Notes: generated by a model from the letters alone, not told the origin. 64,000 nt of DNA from Massilia antarctica (GCF_015689335.1 NZ_CP065053.1:1550001-1614000); one strand, 5' to 3'; numbered from the stretch's first letter, positions 42,154 to 52,040 are shown. Numbers and translations: made by a program.

Positions 42154-44682
42154 TTATTGGGTAAGCAGGCTCACCTTGTCGACGACGAAGGAAGTTTGCA
42201 AGGACGAGTCTTCACGCATGGCGAAGGACAGGGTCACGGTCTGGCCTTTGTACGGCAGCAGGTTGAAGGTACGGATCTGGTAACCGGAAGCCTTGTTCAG
42301 GTTGGTGTAGGTTGCCAGGGTGCCGAGCACGGTGCCGGCCGAATTCTTGACCGTGACAACCAGCTTGTCGTAGGCCACGTTTTCGGTTTCCGCGGTATCG
42401 ATGTGCAGCGCGAAGCTGAGCGAGGCCGAGGTGGCGGCGGCCGGAATCGCGACCGATTGGGTCAGGGTTTCGGTCGCGGTGGTGCCATTGCCGCCCAGCC
42501 ATGCGAAGCGTGCGCCTTCATAGGCCGACTGGCCGCTGAAGCTACCGATGGCGCCGGTGGTGCCGCCCCAGCCGGTGGTGCTGGACTCGAAGCCGCCGTT
42601 GACGATGCGCTCGGTGGTGCCGCCGCCGCCGCCGCCCACCGTCAGGGTGGCGCCGGAGCTGGTGGCGGTGGTCGGGCTGGTGGCCGAATCAGTCACCTTG
42701 ACCGTGAACACGGCGCCACTGTCGGCGGTTTGCGCGGTCAGGCTGTAGGTGGCCGAGGTGGCGCCGGCAATGTTGGCGCCGTTACGCATCCACTGGTACT
42801 TGTACGGCGCGGTGCCGCCGGTGGCGGTGACCGAGAACGTCGCGGTCGAGCCGGCCGCCACGGTGACGCTCGAAGGCTGCGAGCTGATCGAGACGCCGCC
42901 GCCCGGTGGCGGGGTTTCGTCGACGTCGGCACCGACGTTGATCGCCGCGTAAGCACGGGTCACGGCAATGACTTCCTTGCTGTTCGCGCCATACAGTTCC
43001 GCGGCCGAGGCGATCACCTTGGCGCGCGCATCGGCGTAGTTGGTCGAGGCGGTGAACTTGGTGGTGTTGGCCTTGAACCAGATGCGGAACGCCTTGTCGC
43101 TGCCGATACCGGTCATCGCTGCCGGGCTCTTGACCAGATACTGGCTGTAGTAGTTCGACGACGAGGACGCGTTCGAGCCTTGCGACAGGAAGTAGAACAT
43201 GCGGTTGTTCGGGCCGCTGCTGTAGTGGACGTCGAGGTTGCCGATCGAGCTGGTCCAGGCGTTCGGGCTCGAACCGTCCAGGCTAGGCTTGTACAGATAG
43301 CGCAGCGGGTTGCCCGATTTGGCGATTTCCTTGCCGGTCGCCCAGTCGTTGCCGGTGTTTGGAATGACGGTGCCGGTGCCGCCAGCGCGGGCATAGGCTT
43401 CCACCATTTCACCGGTGATGTCCGAGTTCGACTCGTTCAAGCCGCCCGATTCGCCGCTGTAGGTCAGGTCGGAGGTGGCGTTGGTCACGCCGTGGCCCAT
43501 TTCGTGGCCGATCACGTCGATCGCGCCCAGGCTGTAGAAGCCGCTGCCGCCGTCGCCGATGAACATGCACTTGCAACCGTCGCTGTAGTAAGCGTTGTCA
43601 TAGTTGGTGTTGACGTGGGCGGCGATGTAGGTCGCGGTATTGTTGCCGTCCAGGGATTGCCATCCGAGCACGTTCTTGAGCGTGTCGTAGGTATTCATCA
43701 AGCCCCACATCGCGTTCACGGCCGCGGTCTGGCCGTTGGCGTTGGTGGTGCTGCCGCCGTTGTACTGCAGGCCGTCGCCCCAGTCGTTGGTGGTGTTGGT
43801 GTAGACCGAGCCGGCGCTGGTGCCGTGGTTGGCGTTGGTGATGGCCATCATGCCGTAGGTGCCGCCGGTGCCGCGCGATGGATCCTTCATCGAGTACGTG
43901 GTGCCCGACAGGGTCGTGTTCAGCGGAATGGTGCCGTTGTACTGGCTCTTGCCGGTGCCGGCCACGCTCTGCAGCGCGCGCCATTGCTTGATCACGCTGC
44001 CGTCGGCGGCGCTGATGACGGTGTCATAGAACACCGGCTTGCTGCCTTCAAGCATGCGCGTCTTGACCAGGTAGGCCAGCGCGTAGTCGCTCACTTCCTC
44101 GACCAGGTCGGTGGCATTGAGCTGGGCTTCGGACTTGTTCAGGGCGCCCGGAGCGCGCTTGGTGGTGACGATCGGGTAGATGATCAGTTCGGCGCTCGGC
44201 GGAGTCTGGTGCACGCCGTTGGGCGACACTTTCTTGATGACCAGGTCGATCGCGGCGGCGTTCTGGATCTGCGGCACCACGGTGAAACCGGCGGTGCGCG
44301 CGCGCAGGCTGGCGTTGCCGCTACCCTGGCCCAGGCCCGAACGGCGGTCGGAAATCGATTCGCTGACAATCTCGCCGGCATCGTTGGTCACCACCACCGA
44401 TTCCGACTGGAATACGCGCACGCCTTTGTAGGTGTGGGCGGCGCGGGTGATGCGGGTGCCGATCACGCCAGGGTGCTGCGCGGTAATGGAGAAACCGTGG
44501 TCAGCATCAAGGCCGTGGGTGGCGCGGGTGGCGGCCAGCTTGGCGATCAGGGCCTGGCCCTGTTGCGGCGACTGCAGCGCAGTCGGCCCGGCCATGATCG
44601 GAGCGCTGGCGAGCGCCTGGCCAACCATCATCAAAGGAAGTGCAGCAATCGACGCAGCAAGCAATGTTTTGCGGAAGTTCAT
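42154..44682 (-). CDS. Secreted M4-family (thermolysin-like) metalloprotease
   Basis: An 842-aa preproenzyme. A signal peptide (LLAASIAALPLMMVGQALA) is followed by an FTP/PepSY propeptide. The zinc site is HEMGH near residue 391 (AIDVIGHEMGHGVTNATSDL), the third ligand is in GGLNESNSDITGEMVE and the C-terminal catalytic His is in NLDVHYSSGPNNRMFYFL. After the protease comes an Ig-like domain (SSQPSSVTVAAGSTATFSVT) and a C-terminal beta-sandwich (about 690-842) typical of secreted hydrolases. It is a probable substrate of a type II secretion route, possibly the adjacent one. Confidence 0.94.
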   Translation of the reverse strand: MNFRKTLLAASIAALPLMMVGQALASAPIMAGPTALQSPQQGQALIAKLAATRATHGLDADHGFSITAQHPGVIGTRITRAAHTYKGVRVFQSESVVVTNDAGEIVSESISDRRSGLGQGSGNASLRARTAGFTVVPQIQNAAAIDLVIKKVSPNGVHQTPPSAELIIYPIVTTKRAPGALNKSEAQLNATDLVEEVSDYALAYLVKTRMLEGSKPVFYDTVISAADGSVIKQWRALQSVAGTGKSQYNGTIPLNTTLSGTTYSMKDPSRGTGGTYGMMAITNANHGTSAGSVYTNTTNDWGDGLQYNGGSTTNANGQTAAVNAMWGLMNTYDTLKNVLGWQSLDGNNTATYIAAHVNTNYDNAYYSDGCKCMFIGDGGSGFYSLGAIDVIGHEMGHGVTNATSDLTYSGESGGLNESNSDITGEMVEAYARAGGTGTVIPNTGNDWATGKEIAKSGNPLRYLYKPSLDGSSPNAWTSSIGNLDVHYSSGPNNRMFYFLSQGSNASSSSNYYSQYLVKSPAAMTGIGSDKAFRIWFKANTTKFTASTNYADARAKVIASAAELYGANSKEVIAVTRAYAAINVGADVDETPPPGGGVSISSQPSSVTVAAGSTATFSVTATGGTAPYKYQWMRNGANIAGATSATYSLTAQTADSGAVFTVKVTDSATSPTTATSSGATLTVGGGGGGTTERIVNGGFESSTTGWGGTTGAIGSFSGQSAYEGARFAWLGGNGTTATETLTQSVAIPAAATSASLSFALHIDTAETENVAYDKLVVTVKNSAGTVLGTLATYTNLNKASGYQIRTFNLLPYKGQTVTLSFAMREDSSLQTSFVVDKVSLLTQ

Positions 44683-44856
44683 TATTTCTCCATTGGTAGT
44701 TCAGTGATTGAATGAGATAACTGCTGGCCACGTGTGCTGTGGCGGCCACCCGAGCGCGCCGATAAGTTGGTCCGGTGAACGCGAGAGAATCCACACTATT
44801 CCTGTTTCTTAATCCAAGTCAAAAAAATGGGTGATTTGGTCGTATGCACACCAAAT

Positions 44857-44920
44857 GTTCAGTTTTAGACATTCTTTCCCAGAAACTGAACGGTACTCCG
44901 TGCAATTGTCTAAAGAATGT
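44857..44920. repeat. Two interleaved 9-bp inverted repeats
   Basis: GTTCAGTTT (44857-44865) pairs with AAACTGAAC (44883-44891). ACATTCTTT (44869-44877) pairs with AAAGAATGT (44912-44920). All four arms are perfect. The first hairpin's loop contains the left arm of the second, so the two hairpins exclude each other or form a pseudoknot. Confidence 0.65.
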
Positions 44921-44924
44921 TTTG

Positions 44925-44938
44925 TTGACTTAGATCAA
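44925..44938. promoter_or_regulatory. FNR/CRP-family-like box
   Basis: TTGAC-TTAG-ATCAA differs in one base from the FNR consensus TTGAT-N4-ATCAA. It lies about 240 bp upstream of the M4 protease start, which is far for direct control unless the transcript starts well upstream. Confidence 0.4.
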
Positions 44939-45429
44939 TCTGAGGCATTTTTCCCACATCCGAGCGAATTAGACGGCGTACTCTAAGAGGTGCGGAAATG
45001 TAACAATTCGCACTGTCAACAGCTTCAATTCGATTGCGTTTTACTGGAGATGCGGTCTACACTCGTTCTCAGTTGCCGGGAAAAACTCTCAGGGGACATG
45101 GATTAAAGCGCACGGGGCACACTCCGGATAAAGCGCAATCAGTTAACGGGAAAATCATGACGTCACCTTTCACCTTCGCATGGGCATGTTTGTCTCCTCC
45201 CCCGGTGCTGTTGCCCAAGCCCGATCTCCAGGGACCTCAATCGACCTGAACAATTTACCGATGGCGCACGCGCAGCAGGAAATGGCAGGCAGTAGTGCCC
45301 AGTAGGAAAGTCCAAGAGAACCCATTCACGGTAACAAAGCGGCCAACACGCACCGCCGACAGGGCTTGGTCCCGAGTACGTCGCGCGGCTGGATGGGCGG
45401 CGGCTACCCTATGTGAGGACCGGAGAGAG

Positions 45430-46089
45430 ATGCTTTCGATCGCGACCAAAGTAGAGCAAATAGTGTCGGAATCGGCGTTCCTGACGGAAGGGATATCGCT
45501 CGGGCTGATCAATCTGTCCGAGCTGGCGCGCCAGTTGCGGCCCCAGCTCGAATCGGATCTATGGAAGCCGGTGGGGCAGGCGGCGGTGGTGATGGCGCTG
45601 CGCCGGCTGTCCGAGCGGCTGCCGCAGGCGGCGCCCTCGCCGCCGATCGTGCTCTCGCCGCGCACCAGCGAACTGACCACGCGCACCGAACTGACCCTGG
45701 TGACTTACCGGCTGTCGGATAACAGCAACGAATGCCAGCGCGAACTGCTGCACCTGGCCGAGCGCCACCCGGGCAGTTTCGTCTCCGTCACGCGCGGGGT
45801 GCACGAAATGCTGGTGGTGTGCAGCCGGCCCCTGATCCACCTGGTGGAATCGGCCTTCGCCAGCGAGCGCCATATTGCTCGGGTGGAAAACCTGACCGCG
45901 CTGACCCTGCGCCTCAATCCCGACGCCCTGAAAACACCCGGCATCTATCATGGGGTGCTGAAAAAATTGGCGTGGAACAAGATCAACGTCGTCACCATGA
46001 TGTGCACGTTTTCCGAGCTGACCGTATTGCTGGAACAGCCGCAGACCGGGCCGGCGTTTTCGGTGCTGTCGCAGATCGTGTCGCACTGA
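45430..46089 (+). CDS. ACT-domain protein (aspartate kinase C-terminal-like)
   Basis: A 219-aa protein. Residues about 80-219 look like one or two ACT domains (TELTLVTYRLSDNSNECQRE; NLTALTLRLNPDALKTPGIY; KLAWNKINVVTMMCTFSELT), as in the regulatory end of aspartate kinases, and the N-terminal part is helical. No kinase domain is present. It might bind a small ligand such as an amino acid. GGAGAGAG is directly upstream of the ATG at 45430; the open frame before it is not coding-like. Confidence 0.7.
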   Translation: MLSIATKVEQIVSESAFLTEGISLGLINLSELARQLRPQLESDLWKPVGQAAVVMALRRLSERLPQAAPSPPIVLSPRTSELTTRTELTLVTYRLSDNSNECQRELLHLAERHPGSFVSVTRGVHEMLVVCSRPLIHLVESAFASERHIARVENLTALTLRLNPDALKTPGIYHGVLKKLAWNKINVVTMMCTFSELTVLLEQPQTGPAFSVLSQIVSH

Positions 46090-46105
46090 GCGGCCGCTCA
46101 GCGCA

Positions 46106-47158
46106 TCAAGATACCGCGCTTTCCAGCAGGGTCAGCGTCTGGCGCGCCGTGTCGAGCCGGGCCATCACGCCGAGCGGCAGGGTGAACTGGTGGCGGATGT
46201 GGCCGAACGAATAGCCGCTCACCGCCGGCACCACCAGCGGTTTCAGGTGCAGATCCAGGGTCTCGTCCAGGGTGAGCGAGGGCTCTTCATCGTCCGGCAC
46301 GCAATGCTCGCAGATGCCGATCATCAGCGCCGCCGCATTGCCCAGCCCCACGGCCAGGTCCAGCTGGGTCAGAGCGCGGTCGATCCGGTAGGGCGCTTCA
46401 TTCACCTCTTCCAGGAACAGGATCGCTTTGCGGAAGTCCGCCGCATAGGGCGTGCCCGCCAGCGCACTGACCAGGCTCAGGTTGCCGCCGATGAGCGGGC
46501 CGGTGGCTTGCCCGCTGGTCACCGTGCGCAAGGCGAAATGCGGTTCCAGCAGGGCGCGCCGGCTGTTTTCCAGCGCCATTGGAATGGTGTAGCTTTCCTG
46601 CGGGTGCATCAGCACCGCCAGCATGTGCTCGGTCGAATAATCGGACACGCCCGACGAGGCCACCGGGCCGTGGAAGGTCACCAGCCGCGCCTGCTTCAAG
46701 ATGGCCAGCTGTAGCGCGCTGATGTCGGAGTAGCCCAGCAGGATGGTGGGATTGGCACGGATCAGCGCGTAGTCGAGGTGGGCCAGCAGGGAGATGCAGC
46801 CCGAGCCGCCCCGGATGCACCAGATCGCCCTGACCTCGGGGTCGGCGAACATGCTGTGCAAGTCGTCGACCCGCTGCTGCACGGCGCCCGCATAGCCGCC
46901 ATGCACGGCGCGCAGATTGGCCCCCAGCCGCGCCTGGAAGCCGAGCGCTTCGATGCGCGCCACGGCATAGGCAATGCCCTCGTCGCTGGTGCGCCCGCCG
47001 GGGGCGATCAGGCCGACCACGTCGCCGGCGCGCAGGCGCGGCGGTTTGATCAGGGTGCGTGGCATGGGGCGTGGCGCATGGTGGGCTCCGGCTGGCAGCA
47101 TGACGGCCGCCGCCAGGGTGGCGAAGGCGCGCCGGCTGATCTTGTCGCTACTGGACAT
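46106..47158 (-). CDS. LD-carboxypeptidase (peptidase family S66), Tat signal
   Basis: A 350-aa serine peptidase that cleaves the L-Lys/DAP-D-Ala bond in muropeptides. The catalytic Ser is in LLGYSDISALQ, the Glu in FLEEVNEAPYRI and the His in SFGHIRHQFTLP. The N-terminus has a twin-arginine-type signal (ISRRAFATLAAAVMLPAGAH). Most S66 LdcA enzymes are cytoplasmic, so a Tat signal would put this one in the periplasm. It follows the TonB receptor gene and could process imported or released wall peptides. Confidence 0.88.
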   Translation of the reverse strand: MSSSDKISRRAFATLAAAVMLPAGAHHAPRPMPRTLIKPPRLRAGDVVGLIAPGGRTSDEGIAYAVARIEALGFQARLGANLRAVHGGYAGAVQQRVDDLHSMFADPEVRAIWCIRGGSGCISLLAHLDYALIRANPTILLGYSDISALQLAILKQARLVTFHGPVASSGVSDYSTEHMLAVLMHPQESYTIPMALENSRRALLEPHFALRTVTSGQATGPLIGGNLSLVSALAGTPYAADFRKAILFLEEVNEAPYRIDRALTQLDLAVGLGNAAALMIGICEHCVPDDEEPSLTLDETLDLHLKPLVVPAVSGYSFGHIRHQFTLPLGVMARLDTARQTLTLLESAVS

Positions 47159-47206
47159 GGCTGCTTTCGAGAAAGCGACCCGCTGCCGGGCCGCCCGCCT
47201 GCTCAA

Positions 47207-50035
47207 TCAAAGGAACTTGTAATTGGCCATCAGGGTCAGCGAACGCCCGCGCGGATCGGCCACGCGCGGTTCCCATGAACTGCCGGCCCCGGTGTTGCCG
47301 TCGTAGGTGATCGCAAATGGCGGGTCCTTGTCGAACAGGTTCTTGATCCCGGCCGTGAGGCTCAGGTTTTTCACGCCAGTGTAGCTCAGGCTGGCATGAA
47401 AGATGGAATACGGGTCGACCTTGGCGTTGTAGTTGGACGGCACGATGCGCCCGCTGGCCACACCCGGCAGCACCTGGTCGGTGTAGCCGCTGCGATACAC
47501 GTTCTGGAACATGGCGCTCCAGTCGCCCCTGGCGAAGGTGACGTAGGCGGTGTGCTTCCACTTCAGGCCCAGGTCGCCCGTGAAACTGAACACGCCGACT
47601 TCATCCTTGCTGTAGGGCGCGCTTTCCAGGGGCTTGCTCTTTTTCTTGAGCAGGTAGGAACCATCGATCCCGGCCGCCCAGTTGCCCGCCCACAGCTTAC
47701 CATTGGTACGGGCGCCGATTTCGATGCCGCGCGTAATCGCCGCGCCTGTGTTAAGCCAGCGCCGGTCGATCACGGCCAGCTTACCGTCGGCATCGCGCCG
47801 GAATTGTTCCTTGAACAGTTCGTAGTTGGCCAGCATCATCGGCAGCTCGACTTCCTTGATAGTGTCGAAGCGCCGCACTTCCCAGATATCCATGTTTGCC
47901 GAGAACTGCGCGGAGGGCTCGAACACCATCCCGACCGTCCCCTGTTTCGAGGTTTCCGGCCCCAGCTTGGGCTTGCCGCCGGTGAAGACGATCGGCGTGA
48001 TCGATTCGCAGCCGGGCTTGGTGGTGTCGACCTTGCCGCTGGCGCACTTGCCGGGATCAGCCAGGTCCTTGCCGGCGTAGGTCGATTCGGTGATGCCGTT
48101 GAATAACTGGTTGAACGAGGGTGCGCGGAAACCTTCGTTATAGGAACCGCGAAACAGCCATTGCGTGGTCGGCTGGTAACGGAACGAGACCTTGGGGTTG
48201 AGCGTGTTGCCGAAGCCCGAATAATGATCCTGGCGCGCCGCCACCGTCACGTCCAGTTCCTTGGTGACCGGCACCAGCACCTCGGCGTAGAAGGCGCGGA
48301 TGTCGCGGCTCACTTGCGGCAGGACATTGACGTCGTCGAAAGGGGCGTTGAGGATGGCGCGCCGCTCGGCGAGCTTGCGCAGGTCGCCATTGAATTTGTA
48401 TGCTTCCTTGCGGATATCGGTGCCCACGGCGGCCATGATGGGGCCGGCCGGCAGGGCAAGCACCTCGCCCGACAAGGAGGCATCGAAAGCCGTCAGGGTG
48501 GTCTTGCCGCCGTACAGCACCACGCCGGCAGCCGAGGTGCTGCGGATCAGGTCGAGCGCCTGCTGCGACTGCTTCTCGCCCGCTTTCAGGAAGGGGTTGA
48601 TCAGGCCAGTGCCGAGCGCGGCCGCCAGCGGGGCGGTGTAGTTATAGCCATTGCCCAGGGTCGATTCGGATTCGCTGGTGGCGCGCGTCAGGCCGACCTT
48701 GTAGTCATATTTTCCGAGCTGGCCGTCGGCGCCCAGTTGCAGGCGGCCGGCTTTGCTCACCGTGGCGATGTCGCGGTCGCCGCAATCCATGCAGCGCCAG
48801 CGGTAGGCGATCGGCAAGCCACGGTTGGCCTCGATCGATGGAAATTCGGCCACCAGCGCATTGAACACCTCGTTATACGCCGCGCCCGTGCTCGGATAGA
48901 AGGAGCTGGCCGGGAAGGTGGCCGCGCCCGGCGAGACCTGGTTGGGCGAGAAGCGCTTGGCGACTTCGGTCTTGGCGCCCACCAGCTCGGCGAAAAATTC
49001 GTGTCCGCCAAGGCGCATGGTGGCGCGCGTGACGAAGTTGCTGTTTTTTACGGGCTGCTGGAGCACGGCCGCGCGCCCGGTATCCCAGGCGCAACCGAGG
49101 CCGCCCGAGGGCGTATCCCACAGTTTCTCGTCGTAGGCACCCATGCCATCGACGGAACTACAGCCGGCGCCGCCCGGCAAGTCCAGCAGGCTGACCCCGG
49201 AATACGCTTGCGTGGTGCCGCGCCGCACCGGTCCGGTATTGCTGCCGCGGCTGAAGATCGTGTTGCCCAGGCTGGTAGCGAACACATTGGCGAAGGGCGC
49301 GCCGCGCGTGTCGACCGAGACGCCACGGTCGGGCTGGAAGGTGTTCACAAAATCGCGCTGGTTCCCGTTCAGTGCCTTGTTTTCGCCCGTGGAGAGGGCG
49401 AACAACACGTTGAAGCCCTGTTCCTGCAGGTCGCCGACACCGCCCGTGACCTGGTAACGGGCGATGTTGCCGCCGCCCGCTTCGGTGACATCGGTAAATG
49501 CCTGCGCTTCCAGGCCCTTGTAGTTTTTCTTGAGGATAAAGTTGATCACGCCGCCGATGGCGTCGGTGCCGTAAATGGCCGAGGCGCCATCTTTCAGCAC
49601 TTCAACCCGCTCGACCGCCGCGAAGGGAATCGAATTGAGGTCGACCGCCGATCCTTTCATGCCGTGGGTCGCCACCCTCCGCCCGTTGAGCAGCACCAGG
49701 GTGCTGTCGGCGCCCTGGCCGCGCAGGTTGGCCGAGGAAGCGCCATTGTTGCCGCGCTGCGAGCCCGACGTGACGTCGGCATTGCTGGCGAGATTATCCG
49801 ACCCGTTGCCGTTGATGTTCAAGGTAGCGATCAGTTGCTCGGCATTGACGATGCCCTGGGCTTCGATCTGCTTGCGCGAAATCACTTCCACCGGCAGGGC
49901 GCCCTCCTTGGCGATGCGCTTGATGCTGCTGCCGGTGATTTCCACGCGCGCCATCGGCTCCCCGGGCGCCTGCGCCACGGCTTGGCCGGTCACGCACATC
50001 AGGGCAATCAGTTGCGCCAGCGTCTTTAACTCCAC
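47207..50035 (-). CDS. TonB-dependent outer-membrane receptor
   Basis: A 942-aa receptor with a signal peptide (AQLIALMCVTGQAVA) and a TonB-box-like segment (ARVEITGSSIKR). The plug domain includes LRGQGADSTLVLLNGRRVAT and VERVEVLKDGASAIYGTDAI, then the beta-barrel with a C-terminal strand RSLTLMANYKFL. The plug style (GSSIKR...RGNNGASSANLRGQGA) is that of the large Oxalobacteraceae/Xanthomonas-type receptors often used for peptides or carbohydrates. It lies upstream of an LD-carboxypeptidase and downstream of a peptide-binding protein, which suggests a peptide substrate. Confidence 0.94.
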   Translation of the reverse strand: MELKTLAQLIALMCVTGQAVAQAPGEPMARVEITGSSIKRIAKEGALPVEVISRKQIEAQGIVNAEQLIATLNINGNGSDNLASNADVTSGSQRGNNGASSANLRGQGADSTLVLLNGRRVATHGMKGSAVDLNSIPFAAVERVEVLKDGASAIYGTDAIGGVINFILKKNYKGLEAQAFTDVTEAGGGNIARYQVTGGVGDLQEQGFNVLFALSTGENKALNGNQRDFVNTFQPDRGVSVDTRGAPFANVFATSLGNTIFSRGSNTGPVRRGTTQAYSGVSLLDLPGGAGCSSVDGMGAYDEKLWDTPSGGLGCAWDTGRAAVLQQPVKNSNFVTRATMRLGGHEFFAELVGAKTEVAKRFSPNQVSPGAATFPASSFYPSTGAAYNEVFNALVAEFPSIEANRGLPIAYRWRCMDCGDRDIATVSKAGRLQLGADGQLGKYDYKVGLTRATSESESTLGNGYNYTAPLAAALGTGLINPFLKAGEKQSQQALDLIRSTSAAGVVLYGGKTTLTAFDASLSGEVLALPAGPIMAAVGTDIRKEAYKFNGDLRKLAERRAILNAPFDDVNVLPQVSRDIRAFYAEVLVPVTKELDVTVAARQDHYSGFGNTLNPKVSFRYQPTTQWLFRGSYNEGFRAPSFNQLFNGITESTYAGKDLADPGKCASGKVDTTKPGCESITPIVFTGGKPKLGPETSKQGTVGMVFEPSAQFSANMDIWEVRRFDTIKEVELPMMLANYELFKEQFRRDADGKLAVIDRRWLNTGAAITRGIEIGARTNGKLWAGNWAAGIDGSYLLKKKSKPLESAPYSKDEVGVFSFTGDLGLKWKHTAYVTFARGDWSAMFQNVYRSGYTDQVLPGVASGRIVPSNYNAKVDPYSIFHASLSYTGVKNLSLTAGIKNLFDKDPPFAITYDGNTGAGSSWEPRVADPRGRSLTLMANYKFL

Positions 50036-50167
50036 GGTTTCTCCTTGGTTTTTCTTGGCAAGACCTTATCAATCGAACGAGCGTACGCGTAACTTGGCAA
50101 GCCAGCTAATGAACTCCTGAGGCAACTATAACTTCAGGGCATGGCTGGCGGCGGTATGTATCCTGGA

Positions 50168-51889
50168 TTAAGGTGCCATTTTACCGGCGCGCTCGCGCTG
50201 TTCAGGATCGATATCGAGGTAGCGCCACGTGGTCAATTCAACCGGATGACGTTTGTAGTTTTTTAGCCACGGATGCTGCAGGTCGGCCGACAGCGGGTGG
50301 GTCAGCGGCACCCATGGGTTGTAGGCGTGAATCAACTGATTCATTTCGCCATACAGTTTCTGGCGCGCGGGCGAGTCGCCCAGCTGGCGCGCCTGCTCGT
50401 AGCGTTCGTTATAAGCCGGCAAGTTGAAGCGCGCATAGTTGGCGCGGCCACGGTTGGGGCCGTACAGCAACTGGTAAAAATTATCGCCGTCCGGGAAATC
50501 GGCGATCCAGTTGCTCTCGAACATTTGCACCTTGCCCAGGCGCGAAGCCTTGATGATCTCGGTCTTCTTGTCGGTCCGAAATACCACGCGCAAGCCGATG
50601 GCATTCAGGTTCTTGCGCCACAGCTCGTCGCGCAGGCGCCCGCCCACGGTCGCCTCGCTGTGCATGGTCAGGGTCAGCGGCTTGCCGTCCGGCGCGCGCC
50701 GGAACCCGTCCGGGTCGCGCTGGCGGTAGCCGAAACGCTCGAGCAGCGCTTGCGCCAGCGCCTTGTTGTACGGCACCGGGGTGCGGTAGGCGGGGTCGTA
50801 GCCGAGCACGTTCGGCGGCAGCGGCGACTCTGCGCGCAGGGCGAAACCTTTCTTGAGCAAGCCGATATCTTCCGCGCTGTCATAGCTGAGCGCAATCGCC
50901 CGGCGCAGGGCCACCTTGTCCTTGCCGTAGCCGCCCAGCAGCGGGTCTTCGATGTTCATCCACATATAATATGTTTGCAGCACCGGGAAACGGTTCAGCG
51001 CGATGCCGCGTGCCGCCAGCTCCGGCTTGAGCTGGCCGTTGCGGATCACCATGTCGGTCAAGGATTCCGGCACTTGCTCCAGGTAATCGTATTCGCCTCC
51101 CAAAAAGCCTAGCATGCGGCCCTGGAATTCCTCGGCGATGCGCACCTCGACCCGGTCCAGCAGGGGCAGGGGCTGGCCTTGCCGGGTGATGCCCCAGTCG
51201 TGGTTGGCCAGCAGCACGATCTTGTCGCTGCGCTTCCACTCGCCCAGGCGGAACGGGCCGCTGCCGACCGGATGGTTGCCGGCCTGGCCCGGATAAGCGG
51301 CGATCACCTCAGGCGCCACCGCGCCCGAGGCCGGCAGCGCCAGGTAGAACAGGAAATTCTTGTCCGGCGCGGCCAGGGTGATGCGCAGGGTGTGGCGATC
51401 GGGCGCCTGCAGGCCGGCAATCTCGGTGGCCTGGCTGAATGCGCCCTTGAGCGCGGCGTCGCCCTTGAGCTTACCGTCGAAAAGGAATAGCCAGGGCGAT
51501 TTGAGGGCTGGGTCGTACAGGCGCTTGAGGCTGTAAACATAATCGGCCGCCGTCACCTCGCGCCGCTCGCCCTTGAATGCCGGGTCGGCGCCGAACAGCA
51601 TGCCGGGACGCAGGCGGAAGGTGTACACCAGCCCATCGGCGCTCACATCGGGCAGCGCGGCGGCAGCGTTGGCGCGCAGGGCCAGCGGACGGGCATCGTA
51701 ATCGTAGCGCAGCAACGGGTCGAACAGGTTTTCCAGCAAGCTCAGGGTGGCAATGTCGGACGCCACCGCCGGGTCGAGCCCGGTTTCGCTGGTGGACAGG
51801 AAGGTGTGCAGGACTTTCTCGTTCGCACAGGCGGGGGCGGCGAGCAGCAGGGCGGCCGCGCTGGCGGCAAGAAGGCGGCGAATCGTCAT
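50168..51889 (-). CDS. ABC transporter substrate-binding protein, peptide type (SBP_bac_5)
   Basis: A 573-aa periplasmic binding protein with a signal peptide ([17 protein letters not shown]). The fold of DppA/OppA is shown by LYTFRLRPGMLFGADP-like text at LVYTFRLRPGMLFG, HPVGSGPFRLGEWKRSDKIV and IADFPDGDNFYQLLYG. No permease or ATPase genes are nearby, so it must use a transporter encoded elsewhere. It lies 132 bp upstream of the TonB receptor gene on the same strand. Confidence 0.92.
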   Translation of the reverse strand: MTIRRLLAASAAALLLAAPACANEKVLHTFLSTSETGLDPAVASDIATLSLLENLFDPLLRYDYDARPLALRANAAAALPDVSADGLVYTFRLRPGMLFGADPAFKGERREVTAADYVYSLKRLYDPALKSPWLFLFDGKLKGDAALKGAFSQATEIAGLQAPDRHTLRITLAAPDKNFLFYLALPASGAVAPEVIAAYPGQAGNHPVGSGPFRLGEWKRSDKIVLLANHDWGITRQGQPLPLLDRVEVRIAEEFQGRMLGFLGGEYDYLEQVPESLTDMVIRNGQLKPELAARGIALNRFPVLQTYYMWMNIEDPLLGGYGKDKVALRRAIALSYDSAEDIGLLKKGFALRAESPLPPNVLGYDPAYRTPVPYNKALAQALLERFGYRQRDPDGFRRAPDGKPLTLTMHSEATVGGRLRDELWRKNLNAIGLRVVFRTDKKTEIIKASRLGKVQMFESNWIADFPDGDNFYQLLYGPNRGRANYARFNLPAYNERYEQARQLGDSPARQKLYGEMNQLIHAYNPWVPLTHPLSADLQHPWLKNYKRHPVELTTWRYLDIDPEQRERAGKMAP

Positions 51890-52040
51890 GGCAAGTCCTC
51901 GTGGTCCGATGCGTATGATAGGCCACCTCGATGCTTGCCGGCTTTTTACCTAGCCGGGCTGCATGGTTTCCTTAATTCGGGGTAACCTGCGCCTATACTC
52001 TCGCTGCAACATCCGCCCATCAACGCGAAACGAATACGAT

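Larger units (their letters stand above)
44683..45429. other. Long intergenic region with inverted and direct repeats
   Basis: No gene is supported in 747 bp. From 44810 to 45000 the DNA is AT-rich and carries two interleaved 9-bp inverted repeats and a FNR-like box. From 45070 to 45155 there are two imperfect direct repeats: CAGTTGCCGGGAAAA / CAGTTAACGGGAAAA and TAAAGCGCA twice. The ends should hold the promoters of the M4 protease (minus) and the ACT-domain gene (plus). Confidence 0.6.

Noticed and set aside
45085..45105. Possible glycine riboswitch
   Set aside because: Only a fragment resembling AAACTCTCAGG is present; the conserved GCCGAAGGGGC part is missing, so a riboswitch call is not supported.
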